A program made the position numbers and the translations under genes. A stretch of 64,000 nt of DNA from Parelaphostrongylus tenuis (Eukaryota; Nematoda; Chromadorea; Rhabditida; Metastrongylidae), in the NCBI GenBank assembly GCA_019055375.1, contig JAHQIW010001219.1:124001-188000 (forward strand), written 5' to 3'. The number at the start of each line of letters is the position of its first letter. Position 1 is the stretch's first letter. Below the pieces are notes generated by a model. That model was not told where the DNA came from, made no database searches, and saw only the letters and a list, made by a program, of their open reading frames with translations. Below, piece by piece: positions 14,601 through 28,742 of this stretch.

Positions 14601-17600
14601 CGGTGTGTTGTTACACGTTGTGTACTATTTAGTTACACGTTGTGTACTATCACTTGAATACCCAAATGATTCCTAACTCGCATACCCTAGTGGCTTCAAC
14701 ATCTTGTCTATCTGTTCTTATGTCTCGCAATCATCACCAGTATTCATAGGTGTTATTAAAACTCGTGGGTAGGTCCGGTTTTGACTGAGGACTTATCATT
14801 TTCTGCTGTCCGCGATTTGTCTCATACTGGTCGAATGTGATCTTCAAATTTCAAGTGTCAGTCTTCAGTACAAATAATCGCAACTTTCGGCTATTGACGT
14901 GAAAGGTAATCAGTGCCCTATGGCTGGTCTATTTTCAGGAAACAGCGATCCACTGATGACAGCGATTCCTGTTTATTGAATGGCAAATTTAATAACTCGA
15001 ATCGTATAATATGAAATGCAATTTATTGGAATGTTATTTTCATTTTGGCGTTCCGAATGAAACTTTTCGAACATTCCAAATTTCCACAATTTCTGAGCAA
15101 ACCCGGAAATCCATGATTTTCGAATACCTGTGATTAATGAGCTTTTGTGTGAACCATCTCTCGTAGATCCGCCTTGCCTGAAGGATCAACATTTTTGTGC
15201 AAACTGTCCTTTTGTTCGTCTGTAGCGATTTCTATGAAAATAAGCTTTGCGACGACTCTTTGCCTCAAGCTTATTCTGCCAATTTTGATCCTGTTTGAAG
15301 TGAACTGCGTTATCTACGCCTATCTAACAAATCTTCGACAATTTCACGTTTATGTTGGAAGTTCCAAAGTATCGCAAAGGAGATCGTGATTGTATGCTCT
15401 TCAGCCTCCATGTTCAAGCACTTTTCCGTTATCTGTACACATTTTTAGCTCTTTGGAAACAACGCGTTTTCTGCTTTTTTAGGTTTTAGAAGCTAATCCA
15501 TAGCTCAAATGTGAGCAGTCTCAATGTTGTCCTTTTCACTTCTGAAAAGGACTTTTTGATGCGCTGTAAGAGTAGAAATAATATCATGTTTTACTGTCGG
15601 CGCATTCCTGCGCGCATTTCGTTATTTACTCGAGAAATTTCTCTCCACTTCATAGAGATGTCTAGGTTTCCTACTACAGTTGTAGGAGCAACTTTTCCCT
15701 ACTCTATAGTTGGCCTTGGCTTTTCATTCCTATTCTGTATTTCTAAATAAATCCGCCAATATACCTAAGCCAAGCGGCTTGAGGTTGTGGACGAAATGCA
15801 TATGTACCTATAGAGGAAATTCTGAAGTATCAGAGTCATTTCTTATCTAAAGTATCTCAAAGGGGATAAAAAACTCTGAATACAAAAAAAATCGAGCGCC
15901 ATATGTGAAATGTACGGTAGATGTACAGCCAGTCACACACCGTAGCCGACAATTAATGCAAAATGGTGCTAAGCCCAACACTCTTTCGGCTGCTGCAGCG
16001 CACTAAGAAACAAAGTGTATCATTGAAAGTCGAAGTTCAAGCTCTGAGTCTAGAGAAAAGCTCTTTGCTGCAAAAAATGCGCCGAAATGTAGCGCTATGA
16101 AACACATTTTTATATTTACTGTTACAACGCAGTAAAAGGCCTTTTTAGAAAAAAGTGCAGCATTGGAATTGAAGGGATTCAACCTATCGAATATGACCAC
16201 TAAAACTTTCTAAAAAAGCGGAATACGAGTTGTTTTCAAAAGGTCGAAAACGTGTACAGATTACGGAAAATGCTTATATTCATTCGTCATCTCACCGAAC
16301 TACATCTACAGGCTTAAAGTTCTCGTCATTCACGTCATTCCAACGTTGTTTATGGGAAACCACAAAGCTGCGGACGAGTTCTCACACCCTTCTTCGGTCA
16401 GCACAGTTATTTCTCGTACTCTATTCAAAGTCATATCTCACATGTGTGAGTCGGTGAATTTCAATTACCTTCACTATTCAGCGAAACAAAAAAGTAAACG
16501 CATCATGTGAGTCGTAATTGCAGGCAATCAGCACTCTGCAGTTTTCCATCGCTGTCATTCAACATTTAACTATTGTCTTTTTGGCTCGTATCCAAGATTA
16601 TTAATAGTAATGTCGACGAAAATAATAATAATAACGGTAAAAAATTTTTGTGTGCTAAGACGTTTTGGTGACAGTAAGGAGTTTGTGGGTTGAAAGTGCG
16701 TCTGATTTTTTTATGATCGATTCCATTCGTTTGTATTTTGATTACCCATGTTGGCAAGATAAGCAAAATTTTTTACATGGGAATTGAGAAAAAGAGCAAA
16801 AAGCGTATGTGAATTTTATCATTGCACTTACCAGCTTCATGCTAAAATTCAGTTTTATTCCACTACTTCGATTTTACCACACTGATAAGTTTTGCCCTAT
16901 AACTTACACTTTCTTTTATTTTACTTACGGTTAAGCAGCTTCTCCGTCATTACTTGGGATGTATAATTAACGTTTCTACTAACCACTTCTCGTCTTATAT
17001 TTTTTCATAAGGTTCAAAGGATTGGAAATTTTATAAGTATTACTGAAGACATAGTAAGAATGGGAGAAGGCTACCTTCCAAAAATGTGATGTTCTAAAAG
17101 AATGCGTTTGTTGATAACTAGCGGGCGAAAACACTCGATTATTTTTTTCCTTTTTCAAAGCATAGTTTGGTTTCGAAAGGGAAGGTTGTCCTGCAAGTAG
17201 CTGACCGTTCAAGAGGGCCTTGAAATATTATGATTCAATTGCGCATTGTAGATAGAAGCCACAAACTCGTACCTAAAGATCGTTTTTTCTTTCTGCAATG
17301 CGATTCAGGCTATCAGTTTAATCATAGAATGGGTTGCACTTTACCGTGCCTTACTGAATTATTGTTAGTAAGTACACATCCAAGTTCACTTGTGCGGTGC
17401 TTGAGCCGTCATTCTCCTCACTAAATCATGCATACGTTTCCGCACGCGATAAACTGCTGTCGGGCGATAGACGGACGAGTATATTTGCTATAGTGTTTGT
17501 GCTGTCAGTATACCCACTATATCATGCATATGCGTCTCACGCAACGAACTACTGTCAGATGTTAACGAGATGACTTTACCTTTTTAGCTCTTGAAGTGTC

Positions 17601-20600
17601 GGTTTACTTTGAAGCCCACCACTGTTGCTCGGCGCGATGAAGCTGTGCTGAGTGGATGATGCTAGCCTATAGTGGCAAGTGATGAAGATCAAGAAATCTA
17701 TCTCGGTCCAATTTTACTTTACAACAAGTCTTTCTACAGTCCTTTTCCCTGTTCCTTAATATCCAGCGATTTTTTTGCATCTTAATCTTTTTGTCTCTTC
17801 TTCTCTGCTCTGATTTTATTAAGCAATGACATGTGTAACTTTAAAAAAGTGCAAACATTTACAAAGCTGTTCGGCTTTTTAGAATGATTTTACTCAAATC
17901 CTTTATAGTTCGAAATGGACAGCATGGCTGGGAGTGACGTAAAACTCAAATCACGAATCTGAAAAGGTTCTGCCGCTTTTCAAATTGACTATCTCAACAT
18001 TTGTTCTTTATTGCGGCCTTGATATTAGTGCATAATGTGATTTATATCTTCTGCAAGCACATTTTCCTATTTTGGATGATTTCTGCATATTGTTTGCTTC
18101 GTGCAAAGATCATTTCCTGTTTCAATCTGTTCAGCGCTTATTATCGGAAGCATGCGCCATATCTCATTGGCTTACGGAAGAGAGCGCTATCTTATTGCTA
18201 TTAAAGAGAGCGCAATGGAATTGCAAAGGAAACTGGGATTCTGCTTACATGCAATTTATTTTTAATCTCAATCGATTTGAGTGCAGATGTTGCGAGAACA
18301 GTCTAAGAATGTAGAAGTCTGACTTTTCCTAAGTTAAATCCCATCGCTATCGAAACAATAAGAGTTTATGTAATTCTTTGTTTACTAATGAAAGCCAGAA
18401 GTTTTTTGTGCATGAACATTTGCATATTTGTATGTGTGTGTGTGCGTGTGTGGGCGTGTGTGTATATATACATGCATAGATGTCTATCTGTGTGTGTACA
18501 TGTGCATTGAGCGTAATTTTAGCAAATTCCACGCGCGACGCTGCGACACTTTGCTATCTGAAAGCGACAGGGTTACCGTTCACATCGTCGTCACCGCACT
18601 TTTCCGCGGCTGTCCTCGTACATGATGATGTTCTCCGATGGTGTAGTCCGCGTTCAGAGTCGGCAATTCCTACAGCTACCACCGTCAGTAACCGTCACCA
18701 CCGTCGACTCTGCCGCCGGCGTCCTTCGGTCGTCCGTGTCCAGCATGGGACGTGGCTCCGTAGGGCGACGACGTGCTTCGGCTTTTGTGCGTCGTGTATC
18801 GATGGCGATTCCGACACTCACCGCCGATCCCGTACCGTTCTCAGCGGTAAGTGACTCTGTTACGGTCATAAACTCTGGATTGATATTGATCAACGGCATA
18901 GCAACGTTTCCATCGTTATCAGTAAGACTTAAAAATTGCTAGATTTTCAACTTCAAAAATACTTTAATTTTTTGAAGAAATTTTCTGTATGTTTCTACAC
19001 CTTCAAGCAACGTTAGATGTATTAAGCTTTAAAATAGATTATAAATGCTCAATATAAAAAATCAGTCCTGTTAATCATCGATTGCGTGTAAGTATACCAT
19101 CAAATTACTCTCGCCATGCAATTGCTTTCCAGTAGTTTCCGTACCGGCACACTCTTCGCCTGTACGAAATATATTCTTCATATTACCCATAGAAGCTTGT
19201 CCTACAGCGAGCTTATCTGGTTGTAGTGATTAAGGTCTTGGTATACTTATTGGTTCCGATGGTATAGACATACGCTTGGGTGATGAGGGCGTCTTCGCTA
19301 AATCAACCATACTAGTGAACGCTGTTTTTCCCAAGTATAATTTAAGTAAGCTCTTTTTTTACCGTTTCTTCATGCATCAAATAATCTTCAACGAAAGGGT
19401 GAAAGACTTCAAAGCAACTGCCAGGCCGACTGCTTTTTCTCGTTCTATAATGAGTTGTCATTAATAGTTTATTAAATAATTATCATTACTTTTCCACATT
19501 TCTCTGTGTTCTATCGCATTACATGTAGATTATGTTCCTTTTTCCGCTATATGCAATGCGTCAATCGTTCTTCTGTCGCGGGATTTTCTAGTTTATCTTT
19601 CTATTAAAAAAACTCATTTTTACTAGGTCTTTGAATTCCGTTAGAAATGCGTCATCGATACTTTTTTCTAATGATTACTTCGCTTACATAAACGCAGCTG
19701 ACAAATGATTTCCTGTGCAGTGATTTTTTTAGAATTATGTTGAACAGCTAAGAAATGCAACAGAAGTTTTGTCAAAATGTCGAAGCAAATGGTAGAATTG
19801 AACGGTAAGAGAGTTCAAAGACACACCAATTTAGAGTTTTACACTACTTTCGTTAGACATTTTTACTTCATTATTTAGACTTGAAAATTTGTAAAGATGA
19901 TTTAATCAGTGTCTTGCAAGAATAACAATGAATTATATTTACGAGATACCATGAAAAAACCATCTTTTTCCTTTTTCCCAAATTCCCAACATTTCTTGCA
20001 TTCGACGCTTTCGTCACTTCATCCTTCATAAAGATCTTCAAATATCTTCACATGCTACTTCGGCAGCTGGTTGAGCATTTCGTCTCTTTTATAAATATCG
20101 TAAAATGCTGGTTAAAACGACTTTGTTTGCGAATATAGAGGTAGAAAGCTAAGCCATCAAGGTGTCTGGTAAGAAAAAGAGTATTGGAAATTTTGATCGA
20201 ACCAGTGCCTTGCTTCCATGTTTATAAAATTCCATTTTGTTCCACAATTTTCATCTCCAGTTTTTTTTTATTTTTCACGTTCTGCACCGGTATAAGATGG
20301 TTTTCTATTCACAAGCAGGCTATGGCTACATGCTTTCTAAGCTCCGATTACTTTTACTAACATAGCTGAGTCATTTTATCATAACATTATGTTTATGGCA
20401 AAACGGGGAAATGAGTCACATTTTCTTCATATAAAATTGATTAATAAGCACCAATTTCTTGACTTTATTTCTCGGAATTTAGAACTTCAAATTCGACTGT
20501 TCTCTACGATATGCAATGGATTGCGCACTTTTTCTGCTGCAATTGAATCCATCATTTTGAATTTGTGTGAAATTCTATGGTGTGGCGTAAAATAAGCTTT

Positions 20601-23600
20601 TCGTCGATTGGTTGATGTAATTCATCTGCTTCTGTCCTACGATGGTTCTATTTCTCATTTACTCGCTCTTTGTCCATTTTCGACGATAATCACATTAAAG
20701 TGCCTCGCGTCTCAACCCGCTTTTTATCTTGCTCGCTGTTGTACCACACCAGCACCTCAGCTGATTGTTAAGTTGTTCGACACCTAATCCTACCATATCC
20801 ATCAAAGCCGTGCCGCTATTTGATCTACCGCGCGTTGTTTTCCTTCTGTGTACTCCGTTAATCGCGTACTATTTTGTCGCTGAAGTGCCTGCGTCTCTGA
20901 TCACTAGTCGGTGCAACCAACACACAATGGCTATGTGTTATAAATAATTTCGATGTTTTTCACTTCTTCACGCACTTATCCCTCATAACAATAAACAATT
21001 ATTTGCATATTATAGAGGAAGCCGTTGGCTTCGGCTCTTCCATTCTTAATAGGAATGATATCTCGAATAAGTGGATGCCGTCACGCTTACAGTGCGGATC
21101 GACTCCACGAGGATTTCTCGCTTAACGACAGTCTCGCCGTCATCAACGACATCTCTAAAATTAAGAGTTTTCTCAAAACATCTCCTATGATTTCTCATAA
21201 GTAATATGTAACTCATGTTGTGGCATGGTAATCTCGCTCGACAGCAGGTGTTTCCTAGTGTTATTGACTGAGCAAAAACTCATCACGATCGAACATAAAG
21301 CATTAGAAGCATTCGCTATCCCCTAGGGATGTGCTATGAACGATCGACTCTCACAAGTCATAGAAGTCTGATGTGAATTGGCTTTAATAATGAGGTACGG
21401 TGGACTACCGATACATCAAGTCTGTGCTGGCTGTTCTCCTATGCAGCTTTTTTTTCGTTAATTTTATGTCCCTGAGTGATGCTGAGCTTATTTATCTCGA
21501 GCGTGTAATCGAACCAGCGACTCTACCTATGTTTGTTACGGGATACCCATAACCACACAACCTCGATTTAACAAACAATTTTTCTGCTGTTTTTCTCTGT
21601 CTTCGTCTCCGGAAACAACTCTATCTCAAGTGATATTTGTTCTCATGTATATTTCTTCGCACTCTTATTCACTGCTGAATTAATTTTCTATAAAGTTACT
21701 TTTTCGTCCCAGAAAATTTGGTTACTCAACGGCTAACATTCAGAGATGGTCAGATTTTTTTTCGCTAGTTAACTTCACAACTTAATGAGAAATAAACTAA
21801 GAAATATAGTTTTCTTATTATTAGGTCTTCATTGGAAAAGCAGTTTTTCATTTGTTTTTGGTCTTTTTCTATTCACACCAACACGACTTTTTAATCGGCA
21901 TTTTTTTTTTTACTTTTTCATAACTCATGCTACAAAACGGTTTTTATAGCTCTCATACAAAAGTGATAGAGCTTCTTTTCTAACAAATATTTTTGGACGA
22001 GCATGAATTGATTTTATGACTTTCTTGAATGCTGAAGTTCTGTTAAACGCAAGGACTTTCAATTTCCAAGTTTTTTCTATTATATCAAAGCGCTTCCACT
22101 TGACCTAATCTTATATAGGTTACGCATGAATTAATTTGTTTGAAAAGTGTCTCTTTCTTTTTCTTCACCTAAGTCCGCATTAAAGCATCACCAACTTCTT
22201 CTTTTTAGCTCCAAATTAATAATCATTTTGTCTAAAAGTAGTCAGTGTTACTACTTTTAGTAGCTTGATAACGTCTGCAAGAAATAGATGGCCTTTTTCA
22301 CAAGAGTATTGCGTGAGATGTTAAACTTTGAAAAAAAAAATCCCTGTAGATTTTTTGCCTACCTTTTTCTGTTTTTGCGCTACCCCATTTTTTTTTCCCT
22401 GCTCGTCGTCTTATCTCGTCCTTGGATCATCAATCATTTTGCGTTGCATTTCATGGAGATTTAACGCTCTAATCGTTCTACCACGTTAACCTTCGTCCAA
22501 GCGATTGAAGGAAAGCGATTCCGAGGTGTGTGAGTAGTGCGCTTTATAATCACCCCTTTTTTGTGAAAGATTCCACAAATAACGAAAGGTAGAGTTGTGA
22601 CATAGAAATTTTTGTTGTTGGCTATGACTATTAATTATGTTTGGTGCTTAGCGGCAAGTAATACACGGTTTTTTCTCTTTCCCAAAGCTTATACTTCCAC
22701 TGTTCTCTCAGCTTTTCCCATAAAGTTGTATTAATCATCCAGTGCATTTTTCATGTCATACCTTTTATTCGAGAATTATGTTTTTCTCTAAGCCAGTCTC
22801 TACTATTTCTTTCCAGCTATCTTTGTTTTCTGCCTCTCTTCATAATTCCACAATGCAAAAATCAAGATTATATTTTCGGTGATATCAGTTATAATTCCTT
22901 TGAAAAAGTACATCTTTTTTACAGCGAGTTGTCTGAGACGATGAAGCGTTGAAGAAGTCAATTTTTTCTATCTGTGCGAATTTTTCATTCACATCTTATG
23001 ACTATTCTTCAGTTATTTCTCTTTTCCATTAGTTTTTCTTCAGAATTTTCCCCTTCTCTATCAAATTATTCCCTATTTGGAAGCGACTAATGACAGTTGA
23101 GTTAGTACTCCAGTCTGCTAGCATGCGAGTTACTGGTTCGACATTCTCCTTCAACTCTTTTCTAGAAAATTTGTGAGACCACCTCGAATCGGTTACACAC
23201 AACACTGCAGTGAGATTCGGCTCGATTCGCATCCTAAGACATTCATAAAGAAATGAAATCCCCAAGCATTAGCCGAAACAGCACGCGAAATGTTTGAAGA
23301 CCTTTCACAAGAAAAGAATCGAGTGCAAGAAGGACTGAGATCCGCACAAAAGACGTGTTGACGGTTCATATAAAAATGTGTATATTAATACACCCATACT
23401 TGTTTATTTTGGAATAACGTTAATTGATACTTATAAAAATATAACTCAGGTCACTCAATTACTCCATGAAAAAGGAAACGAGATCAAAAATCTGTTTACG
23501 TTAGGATCGACAAGGTAATTCCGTGATGAGCAATCGCAAAGAGGTTTTCCTCTGCAGTGTTTTTACTGAATCAATATTTTCTGTTTTACTTTTTCTGCTG

Positions 23601-26600
23601 AAATTCTCGTTTCTTCAATTTCGGTCATCATTGGCGAATTTCAGAAGCCTTTTGGCTTTATCGTCGTTTCACCATCATTTTCTTTTATGACCCATATAAA
23701 TAATTGTCGCAACCGTTTAGTTTGAACTTGTGCAATAAGTAATGGATAATTTTTGGCCTCTAGGTCATGTAACATTTCACGGATACCTCGTTTGAATTTA
23801 GTTGGTGATGTAGCCCGAAGGTTAAAGAAAGCTGATCTCTAAACGTATCAATGAGCTACATCGGAGATTTCCCTGATGCGTCTCATTACGAATTGAATTG
23901 TGTCTATCCCTGCATAATTTGCTTCACTTCAACGCTTTTTTGTTTATTGCCTTGATGGTTTCCGCAGAAGACTCTTTCGGAAACATTGTAATTTAACGAG
24001 AGTTTACTGCTTCACCTTGAGATGTTCTTCTCGTACAATAACGACCACTGTTTTACTCCCTTTAGCTTTCGTGTGAACGTTTCAAACTTCTATCCAACCT
24101 GGAAAACGAAACAGAACTAGAGAACTTCCTGTCAAAAAGGTGTTGTTGACAAAAGTGCTGAAGGCATGTCGGAGATTTGTTGATTCACGCTTCAGAAAAG
24201 AAGTGCATTCTGCGGGAGGTGGACTTTCGTCGAAGTCACACTATTCAAATGCAAAACAACAGAAGTGGAAAAGTCTTTTGTCCTCGCACACTAACATGAG
24301 TAATTCAAAGTCCTTACATACCAAATCTTCCTCAGCTTTTTATGAATGTCCCCGATTGGTTTAGCGCTTCGTAGCATTTCACTGGGTTGCGAATCGCTCC
24401 GTACAACACTGTGAGCACATCCTATTAGGATCCCGTCAAAGCTGAGACGAACTCGACATTTCATTCGGTAACTCAGCCACAAATAAAACGATTTTTTTTG
24501 CGCTATTCATAGAAACCTTGTCGCTGAAATGAACAAAAATGTGCTGTGCTTTTTTTGTACTGAACGAAGCATGGCGCCCTTTACGCAGCTTTGCCTCTTA
24601 ATAACAGATAAAGAGTTCGGTGATAGCTAATTCTAGTCAGTTGAAGATTGATAGGATTATTAATGCTAGGAAAGACTCGTGTTTTGAAATATGGCTGTTT
24701 ATTGATTGATTATGGTTGATATTGCTCGGATCATAGAAAAAAAAAACCACGTGACGCGGCTTGATGTAAGACCGACCCTCAACCGACCGACAGCCGTCAT
24801 TGCATTCCATCGTGGGCCATCGATGAGGAGCCAACAAGCCAATCACTCAGCCAGCCATTCAACCGGCCAACCAGCCAGCCATTCATCCGGCCTGCCAGTA
24901 GGAGTGCTTGCTTTAGTATTCATACGTGGCTTCTATCGTCGCCGTTGTTTGCAACTGGTGAATTGGCACACTTAACGTGTCAGCGATCTAATATTATATG
25001 CATTCATTATGCTCCATTTCCAAGATTATCATTAGAGATGACGTCATCTATCAAAATGTACAAGTGCATCTAGATAGGACTTTTTGGCTTCATGTGACTG
25101 TCTCGACGTATTAAACGTATCCTAGTATTTCTTTCATTCACTTCATTGTTTTGCATCATTTATTCACAAAGGTCACCAGATGTTCCGAGTGGCTCTGATG
25201 TTTTTGGATTTGCTTGTGAGTTCTGCTGGGTCGTCATGCCTTCGCCTTTTTCATGAGTTTCGCTGAATGCTGATCGAGTTCATTTTTCTTGAAAGAGTGC
25301 CACGAAGGAAAAGCAGAATTGTCGCTCGTTCTGACTGAGGTCTGGTATGAATTTATCTCATCCGAAGGGATAAAGGATTTCCTTGCGAACGATTAGCTAG
25401 CTGAAATCTATTCATTACATCTTTAATCGTTATTCATCATGTGATTTTTTTTCTCGCATCTCATAGAAACACCGTCATAATCATCTAGAGTAGAATATAG
25501 CCATTAGTAATATTATCGTATGAATTATTTTTAAAAATTCAGTGTTGTCATACTGATTCGACGAGTCGCTTTGTCTAAAATAGTTGTGCTCTAATTTATT
25601 AAGAAAACTGATAGGCAATAAAATTAAATTTCATCTTTCAATCCTTATTTATTTCCTTCTCAATGATCCTCCTTTTTTTGGAAAATTGATCCCATCCAAG
25701 TTATATATAGTGCCTATCTATTACACTCGACATCAGCGCTATTGCCGAGTGTTGTGGAAGTTTGTATGAATATTTCATCGTACTGACTAAAGGGCAATTC
25801 TTATTAGCAAAGGTCACTTTAGTTGATGATAGCTTCATAGCTGTTAAGAAGTAAACAACGACTACAAGGTAGCATCATGCTTATTCTCTGATATCTTCTG
25901 TACTTCCTTTGACTTTCTATCGTTCTTTTATAATCAGACTTCGTAAAATTTTGGTCGTAATAGTCATAGTAATCGCTGGAGCAGCCAGCCAGTATCTGCT
26001 GACTTTTATGATGCTCATCAATCGGACTTCTTATGAGAATCCAATATTCTACTTGAAATTAAACCTATTAGTACAATTAAGCATGTAGGTAATGCAGAAA
26101 ATACAGAATCTGTGATATGATCGTAGGTAACTGGCTTACATATCGCTTATCAGGCCCGTCCAATGCTACGGTAAGTAGGCTGATGGTCCGTAGAATTCTA
26201 GAATATGCGCAGTTGGGCGCGTTCAATGACACCGGAATCAAATAAGCTACAATTCAGCTTATCCAACAAGAAATCCGACTTCTAACAGCTTGATGAGAAA
26301 ATTGCAGTGTGAGTCACAGCCGAAGGACAACGGGCCTTCTCACTTGAACGGCACAAGTTTTCATGTGATAGAGAAGTTTTTCTGTTCATTTTAGTGCTCA
26401 GTGCGTTCATCAAAATCATTTTTTTCACTTAAGTCAACTGCAGATCACGGTCTTTCGAGCAAGCACCAATAAACTCGATTTGTGCTCCGCTGCACATGAG
26501 TCATCCAAGGAATCAGACGAACATTGCATTCATAGCTCGATGCTCTATTTTTTATTCTTTACATCTGCAAATACCATAAGAATCTCCTGACATTCTGAAA

Positions 26601-28697
26601 CAAACTAGATTTATGCCCATCTGAACTTCACATCGAAATAGAAACTGCCTGTTTGGTGACACCGTTAACCTACAAATCATCAACTCATAAATTCTGATTT
26701 CAATTAGCTCAAGTCGTTGGGGTCAATATTGTCTGTAAAGTAGAACCAATGTTAATAAGTTATTTTTACGTTGAATCATATCCTAAACTCATAGAACGGT
26801 TCTAAACCCGTCCAAGATATCTAAATACGCAACAACAACTCTTGCTTACTCGTGACACTTCACCCTCACACTATGTGGACGGTGCTCAAGAGTTAGTTCT
26901 TAGTGCGTGTTTCTAGCTGTTCTCAGATTTAAAAGTCGTTATTGTGCGTCACTAGTTGTTTTCTTTTCTAAACATCTCAACTTCTCTATATCTCATAACG
27001 TGAATTCATCGATTCATTCCGTGCTCTTGACATATTTTACTAATTCTTTCGGCCAAACCTGGTTACTCGAAGATTTTTTTACATTCCTCGCAATATTGAC
27101 ATTTGTGCCGCGTAAAGACATGCGTATATATGTATGAATGGAATAAGTGGTAAGCAAAATATTCCGATCTATTTATACACGCGAGAATTTTGCCATATTA
27201 TCAAGAATTTAGACGATTCGCTATCCAATTTCGCCTAATTTCTTTAATAATAGATTCTGAGTGTTTTCGTATAAGCACTTTTTTTTGCAAAGATGTTAAT
27301 AAGAAACTTTACAACGTAAAATGCCTATAGTTTTTCGTTCATCGATTTGTTCATTCGTTTTTGAAGCATAGCCATCAAACAGACTCTGCAGTGAGGATCG
27401 TATTCATAAAAATTAATGGCATACTATAATTACATATTTGATATGACTTCCTTATCTCTGAATTTTATGCATTACAACTAAGTTTTAGTGCTACGGATTT
27501 GAATAGATATGATTTTTACTGCAAAAAATCCTTCCATACGCTGGAATTTGCTACGATTTGAAGTACGGTAACGCAATGATTCTCAACTTAGTTAACATTT
27601 TTAATTTATTACATCCAAATTAATTTTTCATCCATTTTTGAAATCTCTTATACTTTCTTTGGTGCCATTTGGTAATCGTTATTGTTATTCTGTTAGCATA
27701 TCATCCTCTTATGCTTTATGGTTTTCAGTAACGACTATCATGAAGATTTTTGGCGTGGCATGGAATTTTGATTATCTTAATCCTTACCATTTTTAAGGTG
27801 GTAAGGCCACGAATGTATGATTCATTCAAGAGTCAAAGAATGACGCCTTTCTTATAATCAGCATACACGAGAAAAAAATATCATTGTACACTTTTCTATT
27901 TTGAGATTCGTCTAAGAACTTCAAGAAAATCGACGTCAACGCAGCTGTACAACATCTTGGCATGACGTCATCAAAATCTGATTTCTCACTCACCCGTTAT
28001 CACATATCTTACTGATTCCAACAATTTTAATCCAAACCTTTCCATCATCGTTCGCTTAACAAATTTTGTCCTTCATATATGTTGTCAAATGCTGCTTCAG
28101 TTGATTCTTTACTCAAATCGTCGCATAGCCGTTTCCAGGTCTGCATTACAGGAAATTGCTAGCTTCTGTGGAGCGAATGATGCTCTTCTGGGGCAAATTG
28201 CCAATGTCGATGATAGAAGACCTGTTAGGCGCTGAGGCGCTCCTGTTAGGATGCTTTGCGGACTGGCGCAGATGTTTAATATACATTAGTATACGTATAT
28301 ATGTATACATATAATGTACATGTATGTATGTATAAATATATATGTGTACATATATACATATGTGCATGGTATGCGTATATATGTGAATATATATACGTAT
28401 GTACATATATACATATACATATGCATATACATATGTATGCATATATGCAATCAACAGTGAATGCCCTGTGGAACACAACATCCAGGCTATCTTAGAGATT
28501 GCAAGGAGACGCGCTCAACCAGTACGCTACGCATACGGGAAGAACACAGAAAAACGAATTGAGTGCTAGGAGTACTGTGATCCGCACAGCGAAAGAAACA
28601 CTGTGAAGTCGGATCTAAGTAAAGTAATAGAAAATATCATAGATTTACATATATACGTGCGTATATATATGTATATATACGTGTAATACATATATAC

Positions 28698-28742
<45 letters not shown>

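Noticed and set aside
24706..24975. 89-codon frame rich in Ser, His and Gln
   Set aside because: Created by the CAGCCAGCCATTC tandem repeat; no start context or partner exon.
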